Assembly: GCF_004564135.1 (NCBI RefSeq)
Contig: NZ_CP038255.1
Coordinates: 1,582,501 to 1,646,500, forward strand
Length of the DNA stretch: 64,000 nucleotides
Origin: Terasakiella sp. SH-1
GTDB taxonomy: Bacteria > Pseudomonadota > Alphaproteobacteria > Rhodospirillales > Terasakiellaceae
Direction of reading: 5' to 3'
Part shown: piece after piece, positions 53,401-56,090 of the stretch
Layout: each line of letters opens with the position of its first letter
How positions within the stretch are numbered: the stretch's first letter is position 1
The notes under the pieces: model-generated
Seen by the model: the letters and a program-made list of their open reading frames with translations, nothing else
The model's database searches: none
What the model was told of the DNA's origin: nothing
Program-made: the position numbers and the translations under genes

Positions 53401-56090
53401 CTATCCAGTTTAGCCTGACGATTTGCGACATAATCCTTCACTTCCTGCAAGCCATCCAGGCCACTGCCATCAGAAGCTGTAAAGCTGCTATCACCTGCAT
53501 TAATCGTAGCCGCACCAGCCTCATAGACTGTCGCCTTGGCATCTTCACGTGCCCAATTCAACAAAGCCGTCAACACATTACCAGAGGCCGTTTTCAACGT
53601 GCTTGCTGCCGTATCAAAGGCAGACTGCGCTGTTGCCAAATCTGTTTTGGATTGTGCCAGTCCCGTTTTTGCACTGGTCAAATTGCTGGTGGCCGCATCA
53701 ATATCCGCTTGAGTGACACGCTCCCCTGCCACAGAAGCTTCTGCTGCATTTTTGGTGGTGCGATCAAAGTTGCTCAAAATGGTTTGAGCACCGCTTGAGT
53801 TCTCGCTCTGCGCTGAACCCCTCGCCGTTGTATAGGTTGAAATCCCGCTTAAAACCTGTGAAGGGACGTTATCATCCCCAACAGAATCAATATATGCCTG
53901 CTTGGCCGCATCATAATCAGTTTTGGATTGCGCAGAACCTGTTGGGTCAACAAAGTCATAGGCACTTTTTTGTGCCGCTGAAGCCGCCGTTGCCGCAGCA
54001 TCCATCAAACCTGCAGAATCAGCATTACCACTATCAGCATTGATTACATTTGCCGCTTGGGTTGCCGCTGTTTTGGCATACCCATTGAGAACCAAAACTT
54101 CGTCGATAAAGCCATCAAGCTTGCTGCTATCCACCGTGCTACCTGCAACAAAGTCAAGATTTTTCAGGTTGCCAAGCTGCGTATCCACCGCCAGCAAATG
54201 GTTATCCAAATTTGTAAGGGCATTGGGATTACCACTATATGTCAAAGCAGCGCTAATTTCCGCCTGGATACCATCAAAATATTTATAGACTTCCGTTGTG
54301 GTGTCGCCAAAGGTCAACTTACCCGTGCTTGGGATACCATCAATGATGATTTCACGCGCTTTGGCACTGGCTTCGGCATCTGTGCCGCCGTTATCTTTGA
54401 CAAACTTGGCCGTACGGGTAACGGCCTCAACCATGCGGTCTTTGACCGACAGGCTCAGATCCGGGTTAGAGGAATTGGCATCTTGTACCAGTGTCATGGC
54501 AGAAACGATGTTCGTTGCCTCTGTCATGGCCCCGGCCAAACTGGTCTGGATCGTCTGAAGGGCCGTAATGGCACTGGCTGGGTCGTCCAGCACTTTCAAT
54601 GAACGTGCAATCAATTCTGTCAGGTCAATGACACTTGTCCCGACGATCCCTATAGCATTGGCGGTGGAATAACCTTCCATCACGTTGTCAATACTATCCT
54701 CGATGGCATTCGCCGTATCATTATCCCAATCAATGGAAATAACTCCAACCTTGGCCTGAATTTCAGCCGACCCACCGCTGGAACCGGCAGTTTGTTCAAG
54801 GGCTGAACCACTGCTGGCAATGGACTGCATATCTGTTGCCAATGTGGACAAGCTATTGGCCTGTGCCGTAATTGCAGCATCTTCATCAAGGATGTCTTGA
54901 GTCGCCTGTACTGCTGCAACTTCGGCAGTTTCTTCCAAATCAGCGACGAGTTCTTCAATCAGATCAGCAGAAGCCGAGAAATTGGCCTGTGTCACAGCGA
55001 CCGTTTCAAAAATTTCCTGTAAGGCTTCGGCCGTATCCAGATCGACCAAGACCTCTTCCGGGGCAACAATCTCCCCCTTTGCTTCCGGGTTTTTCGCTTG
55101 TACAATGGCCGCTACCACTGCCGGGGGCAACAGATTTGCTGCATTTGGCAGCGCCGAGATAGCCGCCCCTGCCAATTGGCCGATTTCAGCCGGATTTAAA
55201 ATACGCGGGGCAGAGTTACCGCTGGCCGTACTGGTCATCCCCTGAAAAGCTTGGTTAATGGTGGTCGTCTCGCCTGTGGCCGTGTTGGTGACGATAAACT
55301 CCCCTGTCACCTGACCGCCGCCACCGGCAATCTGATCCAGCTCAAGGTCTGCACCTGCCCCTTCCTGTTCAGGCAGCATAACAGCATCTAATTGCCCTTG
55401 CGCAACCTTCAACACCCCTGCGGTTCCACGAATACCGATGGTCGCAATGGGGGTTGAAATTTGCATGGCGTCCGGGTTCACCTTGGCAACAGCACCGGAC
55501 ACAAACGTCATGGCACCACTCAGCAACGTCATGCCAATGGCACCGTCTTCACCACCCGGATCATAGACCATTTCATCCAAAATCATCCGGCCGGCCTCAC
55601 CTAAGGCAAAGGTGGTTTCATCAGCAAAGACAATCCCGACAGCGCCATCATCACCTGTGACCAGCTCGTCACCTTGATAAACCGGGTCCCCGACAGACAA
55701 AGTCACGCGGGTACCATCCGCACGGATGACCTCAACCGTACCATCGGCCGTTTCGACTTTACCGATGGGTTCAGCCGCCAGCGGGTCTGTGGCCTGAGCA
55801 ACTTGATTAGGGGCAATGGGGCCAGCAAGCTTGGCAACGATATGAGCGGGCAAGACCACACCGTTGGGAAGCGTAATAGCTGTTTTCATACCGGCGGCAA
55901 AATAGCCGGTAACAAGGATCGTTTCACCGGAATTGGACGTGATCAGCAGGTCAGGCCCCTGTCTGTCAAACTGCACAGTTGCAATATCGAAGGAAGGAGG
56001 CAACGCAACCTTTGCGCTATCAGCACCCAAAACGACATCAGCAGCGCGGAGGTCTCCGAACTGCCCCTTAGAACGATCAAAAAAATTCAT
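26799..56090 (-). CDS. Giant multidomain RTX adhesin-like secreted protein (9763 residues)
   Basis: This is one uninterrupted frame of 29.3 kb, encoding roughly 1 MDa. From the N-terminus it has a FecR-type domain (about 109-231), an Ala-rich helical stalk (about 347-3094) with an RTX/EF-hand insertion, cadherin/VCBS-type Ig-like domains with NDAPxA linkers, and a seven-repeat FG-GAP propeller. Further propeller-like blocks, five LamG-like lectin domains, two RTX regions and a C-terminal RTX block with acidic tail follow. Cysteine appears absent or very rare by eye. RTX repeats near a C-terminal signal indicate type I secretion with calcium-dependent folding outside the cell, and the domain set indicates surface attachment to cells or polysaccharide. 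No signal peptide, transporter or protease gene lies nearby. ATG 56090 has only a weak GGCGGG site. Target unknown. Confidence 0.93.
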   Translation of the reverse strand: MNFFDRSKGQFGDLRAADVVLGADSAKVALPPSFDIATVQFDRQGPDLLITSNSGETILVTGYFAAGMKTAITLPNGVVLPAHIVAKLAGPIAPNQVAQATDPLAAEPIGKVETADGTVEVIRADGTRVTLSVGDPVYQGDELVTGDDGAVGIVFADETTFALGEAGRMILDEMVYDPGGEDGAIGMTLLSGAMTFVSGAVAKVNPDAMQISTPIATIGIRGTAGVLKVAQGQLDAVMLPEQEGAGADLELDQIAGGGGQVTGEFIVTNTATGETTTINQAFQGMTSTASGNSAPRILNPAEIGQLAGAAISALPNAANLLPPAVVAAIVQAKNPEAKGEIVAPEEVLVDLDTAEALQEIFETVAVTQANFSASADLIEELVADLEETAEVAAVQATQDILDEDAAITAQANSLSTLATDMQSIASSGSALEQTAGSSGGSAEIQAKVGVISIDWDNDTANAIEDSIDNVMEGYSTANAIGIVGTSVIDLTELIARSLKVLDDPASAITALQTIQTSLAGAMTEATNIVSAMTLVQDANSSNPDLSLSVKDRMVEAVTRTAKFVKDNGGTDAEASAKAREIIIDGIPSTGKLTFGDTTTEVYKYFDGIQAEISAALTYSGNPNALTNLDNHLLAVDTQLGNLKNLDFVAGSTVDSSKLDGFIDEVLVLNGYAKTAATQAANVINADSGNADSAGLMDAAATAASAAQKSAYDFVDPTGSAQSKTDYDAAKQAYIDSVGDDNVPSQVLSGISTYTTARGSAQSENSSGAQTILSNFDRTTKNAAEASVAGERVTQADIDAATSNLTSAKTGLAQSKTDLATAQSAFDTAASTLKTASGNVLTALLNWAREDAKATVYEAGAATINAGDSSFTASDGSGLDGLQEVKDYVANRQAKLDSYPTDTNEKYHSNSAATADQKKTFSEWKQALQDDPKDIEAARNVLIGEQQVSAYETVIKFGKELQALWQKAYDDASAKATALRSSANSLKTTLDDAKTTESTARDDVNDKLDDLIEAQQDVSVESKTVAIFQSRLSVLETRAEQEAIADLDDILSDGRALLDTALAQAKTAADKAKAAEAEIAKAESTDDSATRASIKSAAETLQGEAQTAMEAAKQAYDRFAADDSGSTDDDVLKRANDIKTDYPRPPSDVDTVIADLQALQTSAQSAYNEALKQYQSATQSVAVITEIVSGDASSIAAAKVTATTAAEAAKTQALQAAVEKAQAAQKEIQSAEAEAKALKAAATTIAEKGADSTAANSSATREGNVKTDYDTIVSKLTLVSGDSANNITGLVQQVVDAQTAGNLDLARSLADSVQNYATDVKALLNGGTHSDNSTTSTGIRVNVQAAAKEVITAFSNTVGGRTIDANGVETGRTGLLSNSSTQKTAAEAEYVKADKAENDKTDASVESVREVFNISDTASIVSVLVDPDQMAVSTSERQEREGTDVASYDPLFTKLENLKTSVATNLSTAKTAKNLTDTYATQAENLAVDARLILDLAELTGADYSTYSTTVDKLSKVAGQIADENGAASAAVQRIVQINNALDLYDKLWDARVDAAVQAEKARVAAQAAADKAAADAAKAQEEREKQKAAEDEADTAKALEFKNTATSEEALAKTALANAQEAAVNGDKQSAETYLTSVRDHAAKAQAAATAASEAAAGPGPGTTAATHASDARAKNQAAQGYVGEAEAAVGTADNAAAAADKWRDGTATSARLSADSDKTTAANNETSARNALSDASTKLDSARTAVADAEVDAASAGAAYNSLVDSEKTAKDKAAAVLVEVGNDTSNVIYQAWASAATAAGDATANALAASQDAAQALSDAKSRLTVAQTTYDRALTAANNATDQLADAVSDAAFAAAAEQLGRSVSEAQVDFRLSTAQTELDTALSNIAAEKTTVDAKAVTAATYSKDDANFDQSLVQNAYDNPNSTDDAVGALADAQTAKASADAALTKAQNALAQYHVAIKAANDDGGTIQDFASYTNAEWVKIDASTVIYGSTFQKYKSAQASIELAGKKADEAAQALQDVTVKVQEVAQSLAKANAIAAQKALAAEADLDAAQTASASALERAEKAAEEAVDSAYTGVNAAKSAVDGLVAIEGSGNSDINTALTKMTSALSAIGSLQSDVDGWGTSGTSPNGTQIDSAIADIGDVDTGGDSDLLTLLFDAHTALSNASGLSSFGSSAATQAINAIAAMLDEGNTPDDGGVVSALSALTELKTANTQNAAAQAATSADVNAGITAAQNTAAAASNGAGHAESVAGFTATAQTALKNIAGIQAQKALADAETAAKNAVQADIDAIVASANAADTAADTAEADAATAKASYDQAVLDEAAAKGHLTTLESTANFADNNKDTIANFNTGDDKLVLQNGTHLSFVETAYTFDTDVKTTRANIIADSTVAENSIVHFSNGGSTYVFTKITTADPYADFFVEITNMTGTLSSSNFDLENGGSYTTLFGTSGADTLDAANGTAVDGLGGADSITDEAGAQDAYIYHGYTDLAQKAQILNDLNDAKNAYQDAYNAMKAAETAKTAADTAAKAARTASDAAAAEAETVAKIVNPSQSSNYVTYLDGFDASTLTSSFFTDDTSTSGTDESDIDGDGISNAKEISNSRKIAGEQEDTAVTQKNIAATEKADAAAEQVKSAAAVTKASNSKDAAATTKTSFDKSEQIADQLVKVESYREGAETNASSAETAATAASAASQEASAKTTDATLTNQQKIDQARTAANTAHSQQSTVETAETNALSNFNNAYTALIAAYDVIGTASSELNSLTTAYNEMSAAITAHANTDTTTTTAADNSTLETAETGKVTAYETAFDAFIADLKTELTTKANANSITTLQKDLITNAHQSVSETFASLQEAVTQHAIATTAAITAEDTADSAATDITAAVAKAVAAYEAAAEQEAVDAEAAAALAAKVYDDPDSTEDTVGVVADITSLTSTINSNIDSLLSGTLASNQTTIVDNLGQATYDDLVSQLNTLKTTVTAAQNKLAAIQTDVSTAATASLTASQSARTEANKTVDVNNDVDPVGDAKTYADAAKTYKQTAVNQLELTRAHASRIERIEGDVGGLNQGYEQLSNLVDAKVELANEQAAAKAVPIAVADTLSVDEDTSLVLDDLLLANDYREDGEAVTILDVGKPSSGTISVNSDGKFVFTPVTDEVGDVTFTYIITTDNGKIASATATLTVNPINDAPIAIADIATTPDEITEVTLNLLANDVNVDTGDTLTVTSIATPPTKGTVTILDSGVGGRVTYTPDPDDATIKALGDGETLTDTFTYVVTDSAGLSATGSVSVTVTGTNDLPVVSNTSLSFDEGNDYTFAASDFTAGYSDVESNSLTHIQITQLPAESISDGGQTYLNTDIGTLKLNGSAVSLYDKIAVADIPNLVFSPQGDFTGTLSMGWKASDGETYTDSSNVVQQVFSENEATMTFTVNAVNDAPEGFATISGTVAEDTVITGSVDFSSDLIYTVEPDDIPTKGTVSIDPVDGVYVYIPTTSFNGTDSFKVTTTDDQGNSFTQSFTVNVTTTDTEIIDYIGVFDPDGDTLTYTLDTRAEASYGSVSLNETTGTYTYTPETNYSGEDSFTVIVSDGNGLSFTQTVSLTVSNVNDAPTDMALSNSSVNEATDGAVVGILSTTDTDTGDTFTYSVDNAKFEIDSDGKTLKLKSGYELDFEENETVTLTVTATDSGGLSVSKSFTVNINDVNEAPTNISVSSLSVAEDEDGAVVGNVFVTDPDANNTFTYTISDSRFEIVDNQLKLKSGEKLDAELDGTSIPLTIDVSDGTNSLESPLAFTISVTDTNDEIPAITIEPPFTLTSEKNYGTATSYYDMEIVDVNNDGHNDLIMANNSDGRMEVRLNDGNGNLGTESVVYSASYHRFEVGDFNKDGNVDFVMANGAYLTGNGNGTFTEQTAFMTGGANLGVVDIDSDGDLDVFRLTNGANQLFLNDGEGGFTNSGYAFGSLDSKSIGFGDFDADGDIDFVTGTWGGVSEVWQNTGLDGEAGTPTFASAGTLDPGSGAATNDIEVGDLDGDGDQDLWLTNRYAPNKVFLNDGADNLTFSAGGTFADSGDTTRQGADIGDIDGDGDLDVIVARDGTDEFWINDGTGSFTDINAGAALGTGGDWGASVDIGDINGDGKLDIALSHYRYNTEILINNTPDPISSHTEDGDVALPFEYIVLEDKDAAAEVVSASVKISNVQNGDQLGFDSSVATANNVSGVYNASTGTLSLTSDSGEFVTPAQFQAVLRTVTYKTTVDDASDVDRVLEVTINDGLNTSAPASATITITLTNDAPVVSDNTAVAQLTANLEDATTIEATAVSAIVSQQGASDPDGAALPVGIAVTGSLSDHGKWEYSIDAGSSWLAMGTTSETSALLLDSTSQIRFVPHENFAGSETFQYRLWDGTTGKSGDTGVTISATGGETSFGTDILTASSSVTPVNDAPIAFGSDSVDSIALDHATQTYSEPQLTLLDDGTYLGVWVDSANAKDILAQRFSATGDEIGHAFNIAATAGAEYDPVITTLSDDRVAVAYLDATTNKFQAVLVNPQTEDVSPAGAAVSTTGNPHSVDITAMSDGGFVVSYVVSSSSYPINVHRFNSAGESVSDVTLPGTSATSGTNLYPKIVELESSNKLAVLWHIESGGVKESHVQILKPDLSLDAGTPENTPLLELPTDGSTNQASSDLIATHDGGFAVAYQYGAGEIRVMIYGSDYQPVTSVPVAINPSLGVDPGLSIAVAEDGILLVSWTDTATAKDIYAQYITEDGRLAGSAFKVNDTDTGAQHSHQITASDDNQFVMTWQDDQTGAIMAKRLVAAIEDQPKVFALGGYDVDSVTLTAMLTSLPSNGTLYHATMDEQTDKPLQGAPVVLDTEVPSGLVMFVPDSDVTGSDGFTYSLSDGENTITGSYNFDVLAVNDAPVASIAASSGAEETAQELTIGDILANVSDVDNTVGELTLKSVAGQVIQVGTAWEESLILPSGSLAFDGSKFIFTPRADFEGTQTFPYVVSDGEFDASANIQFTVSPVNDAPEFLAPEKSIMVDGDEQVSTTATTSGPGSTDSLDTVAHADGSYGVFWTHYNGSVNEIRGRVYDPSGHPIGSDFVVSASHGYSLYPNATTTDDGGYLVTYSTPGANSDVIVQKVNVSGNMVNLAANYVVNGASSSSQYQSSVASLGDVNADGKEDFAVIWRDQRASSNEGVYVRIVDETGTALIAEQMIPQVGIYQVPHDVVSLGNGRFAVTYTDLVGNWTQKYNIFEYSFDTEAQTGSFSTISSNQTLSANTNGGYSEMTALNDGRFVVSWTSVGGGSAPETDMSIHATIVNPDGSISVADIHVNTTAAGNQEYPTVAAMDDGGFVIVWEDTLDGDGAGVFGQRFNAAGGKVGDEFQVNADKLSIQYAPQIMNTGNNEFVVTWHDLGPGLHIEQRTFSLDQTDTPKPLSESFDALHLDGATVIDVSDAGRLMEQAKGTIAAWIKLDDLSDLQVITATQGDGINTVAKFSVDTNGKLVWHADNPTTEVTSTASISSGEWVHVAVAYDTAGVEFFINGTSSGIYSGDFATTGLTSVGSGYATALTDTEIDVFEMSVGGWLESSDGKTGIDGQMKTFTVYNDKLDSVAIGALMDGGTTSFDSQLHIDYDFTTGTLLDQSGNKLHGSLDGSVFYDTYDGPQNIGEGTGANGIVDPVVAAHPDGSYAVIWQDGTSDSASETKLRFFDEDHHQIGEVFDLRTQGGFPVGETPTAAMWAHNLIATEDGGYLVQFVVNDGEQTVGYDIYTRKYQPDGQGGLEAQQAVKIADNYLHENRFSLNMEAVPASQPLEYVSIYADSHTIDTTSYDHMFMVVHDGNGTVSEPIVLNGTTTGGENPRDFIVFDDGSVGIVFNRHNGGDSDVYYARYAQDGTVLNAPRLISIETSNQQWDMDVTLLSNGNLAVAWTDFDGDGAGDLGVQGAIIGKDGGPIVPSQADIDAETAIDIPINTATYGSQSHVNLTSLPEGGFIAVWQSDLSAEPGYFEIVGQRFDDLGNKIGGEFNISENSAPGHQLSAHIETLPEGQFIVTWSNEVAGEAGVERRIYSYEDVTTPQPVAINLDGLHLNEDAVTVLTTEDILNFFHDPDLGDSHTITINSVANGAVVDNQNGTWTLTPDNNFNGIGNLNVTVTDAGGGAATGDIRVYVEPVNDLLTLTDFVPTAQNEDTSFSFTLQNLLDQVTEVDGDSITIDSVAGKTLSELAAASEGTVLEGGKLYYNSGTQQFSYIPTANFDQTENIAFVVSERDVSGTALSTDSQQIQLTYNPVNDVPTFDPTDAATADEKLVTSTGHTSVSESIVVHSTGEYAVFWLSSKSGSTQVYGQRYLDDGTAIGSEFSVSNSSDTGNKLNIVATAKDGGGYFVNWVGYNSATTSNDVYAQNVMPNGTAVTLGTQFIVNSQISGITTNAGSQAYINMDNIGDINGDNKDEFIVVYEDNSTTNSEDVFGKIVTEDGTSVVSDFLINTTTAGRQREPAVATFDNGDFIVSWHSSQTGYWEMFYKKFNKNGTELIAETQVTTSAAHVKAYAEVETLSNNNFVIVWEDTTLDGSSSAVYASVYNNAGTVLKDDFRVNTYTTNTQNEFQVVSLETGGFIVIWHSNGQDGDAFGIYGQRFDNVGTAVGTEFQIHQNTTGDQRNPSIDTFPDGRFIASWSDDSVNVETRIFTTEGVTTPIPYVGTLSFEAVEDTPLVLSTADLLAAFDDVDTADTLTISNISLDQGTVTDNQNGTWTVQPSANFNGVGHLSLTVTDSSGLSVSGSYEVNVKPVNDAPVDVGNVLPAQAVGTTGIALTKQTLLNNVQDEEGDNLTISNVLLGGEAGTLNGPDANGDYTIDLNGVFSGNLEITYDVSDGVNTTPVDLIQPVGNVPTDISLTLNSVDENVTGAVLGTLDATDLDSSSADFTFSTTDPRFEISGNQLKLKNDKSLDYESPYNGTTNGSDTVDVMVTDQHGLTFSKTIAFTYNNVNELPTVEGSSTSLSGAGNYVEAETFVASASAFSVEATFYAYSAYSNPVLVANGTAGSNGFQLKLVQHEADAKIALSIETVGTLYLDQVVPSSTWTHVAVTYDGAGWTAYIDSQAVTLSDPTQTIDASADPVAPSGGKLYIGKNLDGQIDEIRLWDGVRSQSQIQDNKETVLVGDETGLSRLYRFNDGEGTSVFDEATTDGTQHGVLYTDGGESSYHLSTNGTSYGGVIDDKFFFNSEDTNVISGLTLSDPDGYSTEQTVTITVTDGTLIYTDNAFTDTHVTGKGTTTLNVTGMVNEINSYLLSGNLTFKTDNNSFSNGTLTVTVNDGIAPTQTFTYPYSVNYAPEVTLSGSDYYDTIEGFDGNDRLILNNPNGTLIGGDGDDTLITNSTFNRLIGNEGDDRFIVNQLGGQAIYGDGTTQQEPSANSQIPIQAELDYDVVNYGGYDNGSTGITADFDAGTISSNASTDIINDIDFVIGTQYDDSFIGSGDYNAFAGMDGADTYTGWTDTISGDRGRDEIRFDKETGAQGITIDLDGTSVVDTYGNTDTFSSIERVRGSGNADTITGSDGLHYERIAGMDGADVLDGGAGVEDELSYSIDPAGVTVNLGAGTAIDGWGNTDTISNFEYVRGSAYGDVFTGYNTGTTETYNKYFGLAGDDTFNGLNSWYNFDEVSYEKDKWYGAFEGITATANSDSTVYTVTDGFGDTDTLNNIDRIRGTDFADSFTGGSGYDRFSGMAGDDYFDGGGSRDEIDYSREKGTGSVTLDLSQDTATDTYGDTDTLLNVQNVRGSQKGDTLTGNSNANRLRGEGGNDILNAGAGDDTLAGQAGADTLTGGAGADEFAYEVGSDSYYNSNADQVWDTIKDFDATAGDKITFEGLSGSAYAPQIYGNYTTYEAAISVIDADATAAQRTVFFTTDTGDGYIYVRGGNYDSTLIKLEGVTTAPPVSAMDGITEYNFPPVIKGVVSEMASVVFDGVDDYINAGRGNTNSLALSSDLTLETWLKPDSLTGTQSILAMAGDTGSEASADNQLYMLEIQAGTGDITYSHEYGAGANVIVTFDTNLSVGEWAHLALVRDNTNGVIKLYKNGEEVSAISGEIGGNASTSPYNTYDPQNQAPTDGANSELMVGAVDADNPILFFDGEMTEARIWSEARTQADIKSYMGQELSNTADTSLKAYWDFASADHNDKEYVEDLSSNNNHVRSFDSLSLSGDDFAQTSGTNALAGAHAVSGWIQTTSNAQGAIFATDSTSGQSATVTMLASGELNVEIKGASAQIKNYSTIGANLNDGHWHNIGYSYDITDGLRLFVDGTEYTGASLTLGVDNEITSLSITDASLLFGTNAAQDTHFIGEIADFAVFDEALDASKFTKVYDEGVWSASNKITGFWHFDDGSGTSVSNNGSSSPYGNLSVSGTPEWSSPTPNLNDYLHQSLSLNGSTSIDLGTQVMANNAFTTSIWLNAQTASGQELLNIGSGKLVVTLNANEEIVVSLNSGAISTTITHGFDFGEWENISLSYDGTQLDIYTGHDNVSSIQGTYDISGSNSAILGNNVNAHIGEVQLWNTYMDKAAIENIREGGLSGTEPNLLGYWRMIDEPTGGVIADTSGNNTDITLPTGAEFAPALPQVLQNTATLAVREDEGHHGLIQFSDQNLGGLDSAVTLHLHAQATNGEVDVQPDGTYVYRPNAEFSGSDSFQVVAKDSSGNYSDPYSISVTVTAVNDNPVAVDDNLTVQENTPIIISASDLLTNDTDIDNATLTLSSVYGGSNGNLVDNENGTWTYTPDNGFLGSDTLTYTVSDGAGGLATGQVNLTVESTPNNNPVANNDSATTDVDTATTITVLSNDTDADADSLTITHINGTAVSLGDPFAVANGIVIPNVNGTITFTPSSGFTGGTSFSYTISDGNGGTDSAGVNVTVNSQSSENIINGDAAANSLQGTNGVDHIFAGDGNDLLIGDADDDILFGQGGFDQANYDGKSNEYILTQLGAMLEVEDSNTLSGTNEGMDTLVSVEQLYFDGNGVTADQRNVTVSMAAEELVNTTTVNSQIAPDIAALKFGGSVVVYEGLDASNNAAVYFRIYDEEGTANAEVSFSQFPSAGYVNGSARVSALKTGGFVITWVQGGDPSSNKTDVLAAVYHSDGSLNTDFGTPSFIVDTTSQTLYQDTIRVAGLDDGGFITVWTEEGDIHTKHYKADGTSSGGQVIANSGNEETGAEVIGLNTGGYAVVWQETTGATYSTKMSIFDSDDGVVISNIILSTDSANDITSRDITILNNGNILVSWTEDANADTKLDAMAAIYAPNGTQVLGPFQLNTTDSDPEATVSVAGLDNGSFVAVWRVDGMDNDQGGIFGRIFNNSGTALTDSFLINSEVVGHQSAPRVEAVDNDISGSGFVVVWEGDDASGRGIYKQTFNNDGSLIGGVTLTGEAGKDDHIIAGYGEQNFVGTSGNDTYDGGAGVDGVSYATYNEAMVINLTTGAATGATTGTDTLIGIENIIATSHSDNITGDDNANVINAGTGDDIVVGGGGNDMIDLVGGSNLVAAGSGDDRIKMAAGAAGNVIDGGIGTDWLSFDLSNPSSGLTLDLGITGDGALGGVGDQFAGTAFGNVDISGIENIDGTSLIDMIDGNESVNTLIGMEGDDELSGHGGDDVLMGDEGADKLIGGAGNDTMYGGDGADKFIYETAAEFTGFTDYIAGFEGGVTGNDEFVFDASALGLATGGASELLSSVPEVSFLSGSTVTHQTDVESNNFGDTTAKFIFLQGDEVEKSYLYYDSDGSGANAAQKIAEMDGYTTVEEDDIRIENYFVPLG
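30340..32290 (-). repeat. Giant protein: three consecutive LamG-like domains
   Basis: Three LamG units follow each other: VVFDGVDDYINAG to EARIWSEARTQ (31,650-32,290), FDSLSLSGDDF to IADFAVFDEALDAS (30,960-31,600), and SLSLNGSTSIDLG to VQLWNTYMDKAAIE (30,340-30,910). Each has the expected WxHxxxxYD and LxxNG strands. LamG domains commonly bind sugars or calcium; the ligand is unknown. Confidence 0.78.
32640..34150 (-). repeat. Giant protein: internal RTX-like calcium-binding region
   Basis: RTX nonapeptides (GGDGDDTLI, GNEGDDRF, GEGGNDILNAGAGDDTLAGQAGADTLTGGAGADEF) flank about five longer repeats of the form D-x-x-GNTDT-xxx-IExVRGS-xxx-DxFTG. A serralysin-like closing segment (TIKDFDATAGDKITFEG) ends the block. 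It is expected to form calcium-bound parallel beta-rolls. Confidence 0.8.
34560..35150 (-). other. Giant protein: LamG-like lectin domain
   Basis: Residues read VEATFYAYSAYSNP, STWTHVAVTYDG, GWTAYIDSQAVTLSD and GGKLYIGKNLDGQIDEIRLW, the concanavalin-A-like LamG/Pentraxin pattern. A cadherin-like domain precedes it at about 35,170-35,470. Confidence 0.75.
36000..42780 (-). repeat. Giant protein: four propeller-like 'QRF' blocks with Ig-like spacers and one LamG domain
   Basis: Four blocks (about 41,640-42,740; 39,830-41,040; 37,900-39,110; 36,070-37,260) share repeats of the form DGGFVVxW-acidic-QRF-xxxG-xxxGxEFxVN. Each block carries several such units of about 50 residues and is followed by Ig-like domains with NDAPxF or LTLTD linkers. 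A LamG-like domain lies at 39,130-39,830 (WIKLDDL, EWVHVAVAYD, FFINGTSSG). I cannot assign a named family to the QRF repeats. Confidence 0.6.
43640..44655 (-). repeat. Giant protein: seven-repeat FG-GAP/VCBS beta-propeller
   Basis: Seven calcium-loop repeats of the type GDxDxDGxxD are visible: VDVNNDGHND, GDFNKDGNVD, VDIDSDGDLD, GDFDADGDID, GDLDGDGDQD, GDIDGDGDLD and GDINGDGKLD. Seven is the blade number of integrin alpha-type propellers, so one complete propeller is likely at residues about 3810-4150. Confidence 0.85.
44690..46800 (-). repeat. Giant protein: cadherin/VCBS-type Ig-like domain array
   Basis: Tandem domains of about 100 residues are joined by NDAPIA, NDAPEG and NEAPTN linkers. 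The first have VDEDTSLVLDDLL and FTYIITTDNG patterns (cadherin-like VCBS type). The last two have LKLKSGYELDFEENETV, typical of cadherin domains that bind calcium at domain junctions. Confidence 0.75.
46810..55050 (-). other. Giant protein: Ala-rich helical stalk
   Basis: About 2750 residues (about 347-3094) are dominated by Ala, Asp, Lys, Thr and Gln in heptad-like runs such as AAEAEIAKAES and QAALADAETAAKNAV. Long coiled coil or alpha-helical bundle is expected. The segments repeat in style but not as exact copies. Pro and Gly are scarce except at a few breaks. Confidence 0.7.
48270..49080 (-). other. Giant protein: RTX-like and EF-hand-like insertion inside the stalk
   Basis: The helical stalk is interrupted by a serralysin-type beta segment (TIANFNTGDDKLVLQNG near 49,040), an RTX-like run (FGTSGADTLDAANG, then GLGGADSITDE, 48,640-48,725) and, after a short Ala-rich stretch, a calcium-loop motif ESDIDGDGISNAKE (48,270-48,320). 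Confidence 0.65.
55400..55765 (-). other. Giant protein: FecR-like N-terminal domain
   Basis: Residues about 109-231 read GTRVTLSVGDPVYQGDELVT, then GIVFADETTFALGE, and close with STPIATIGIRGT, the core pattern of FecR domains. The preceding 100 residues are not recognised. Known LapA-type adhesins use a different N-terminal retention module with a cleavable di-Ala site. Whether this FecR part retains the protein at the surface is unknown. Confidence 0.75.

Noticed and set aside
26799-56090. Dozens of Arg/Pro/His-rich antisense and out-of-frame ORFs in the giant gene
   Set aside because: All are shadows of the intact 9763-codon frame; their low-complexity composition comes from reading Asp/Ala/Thr codons in other frames.
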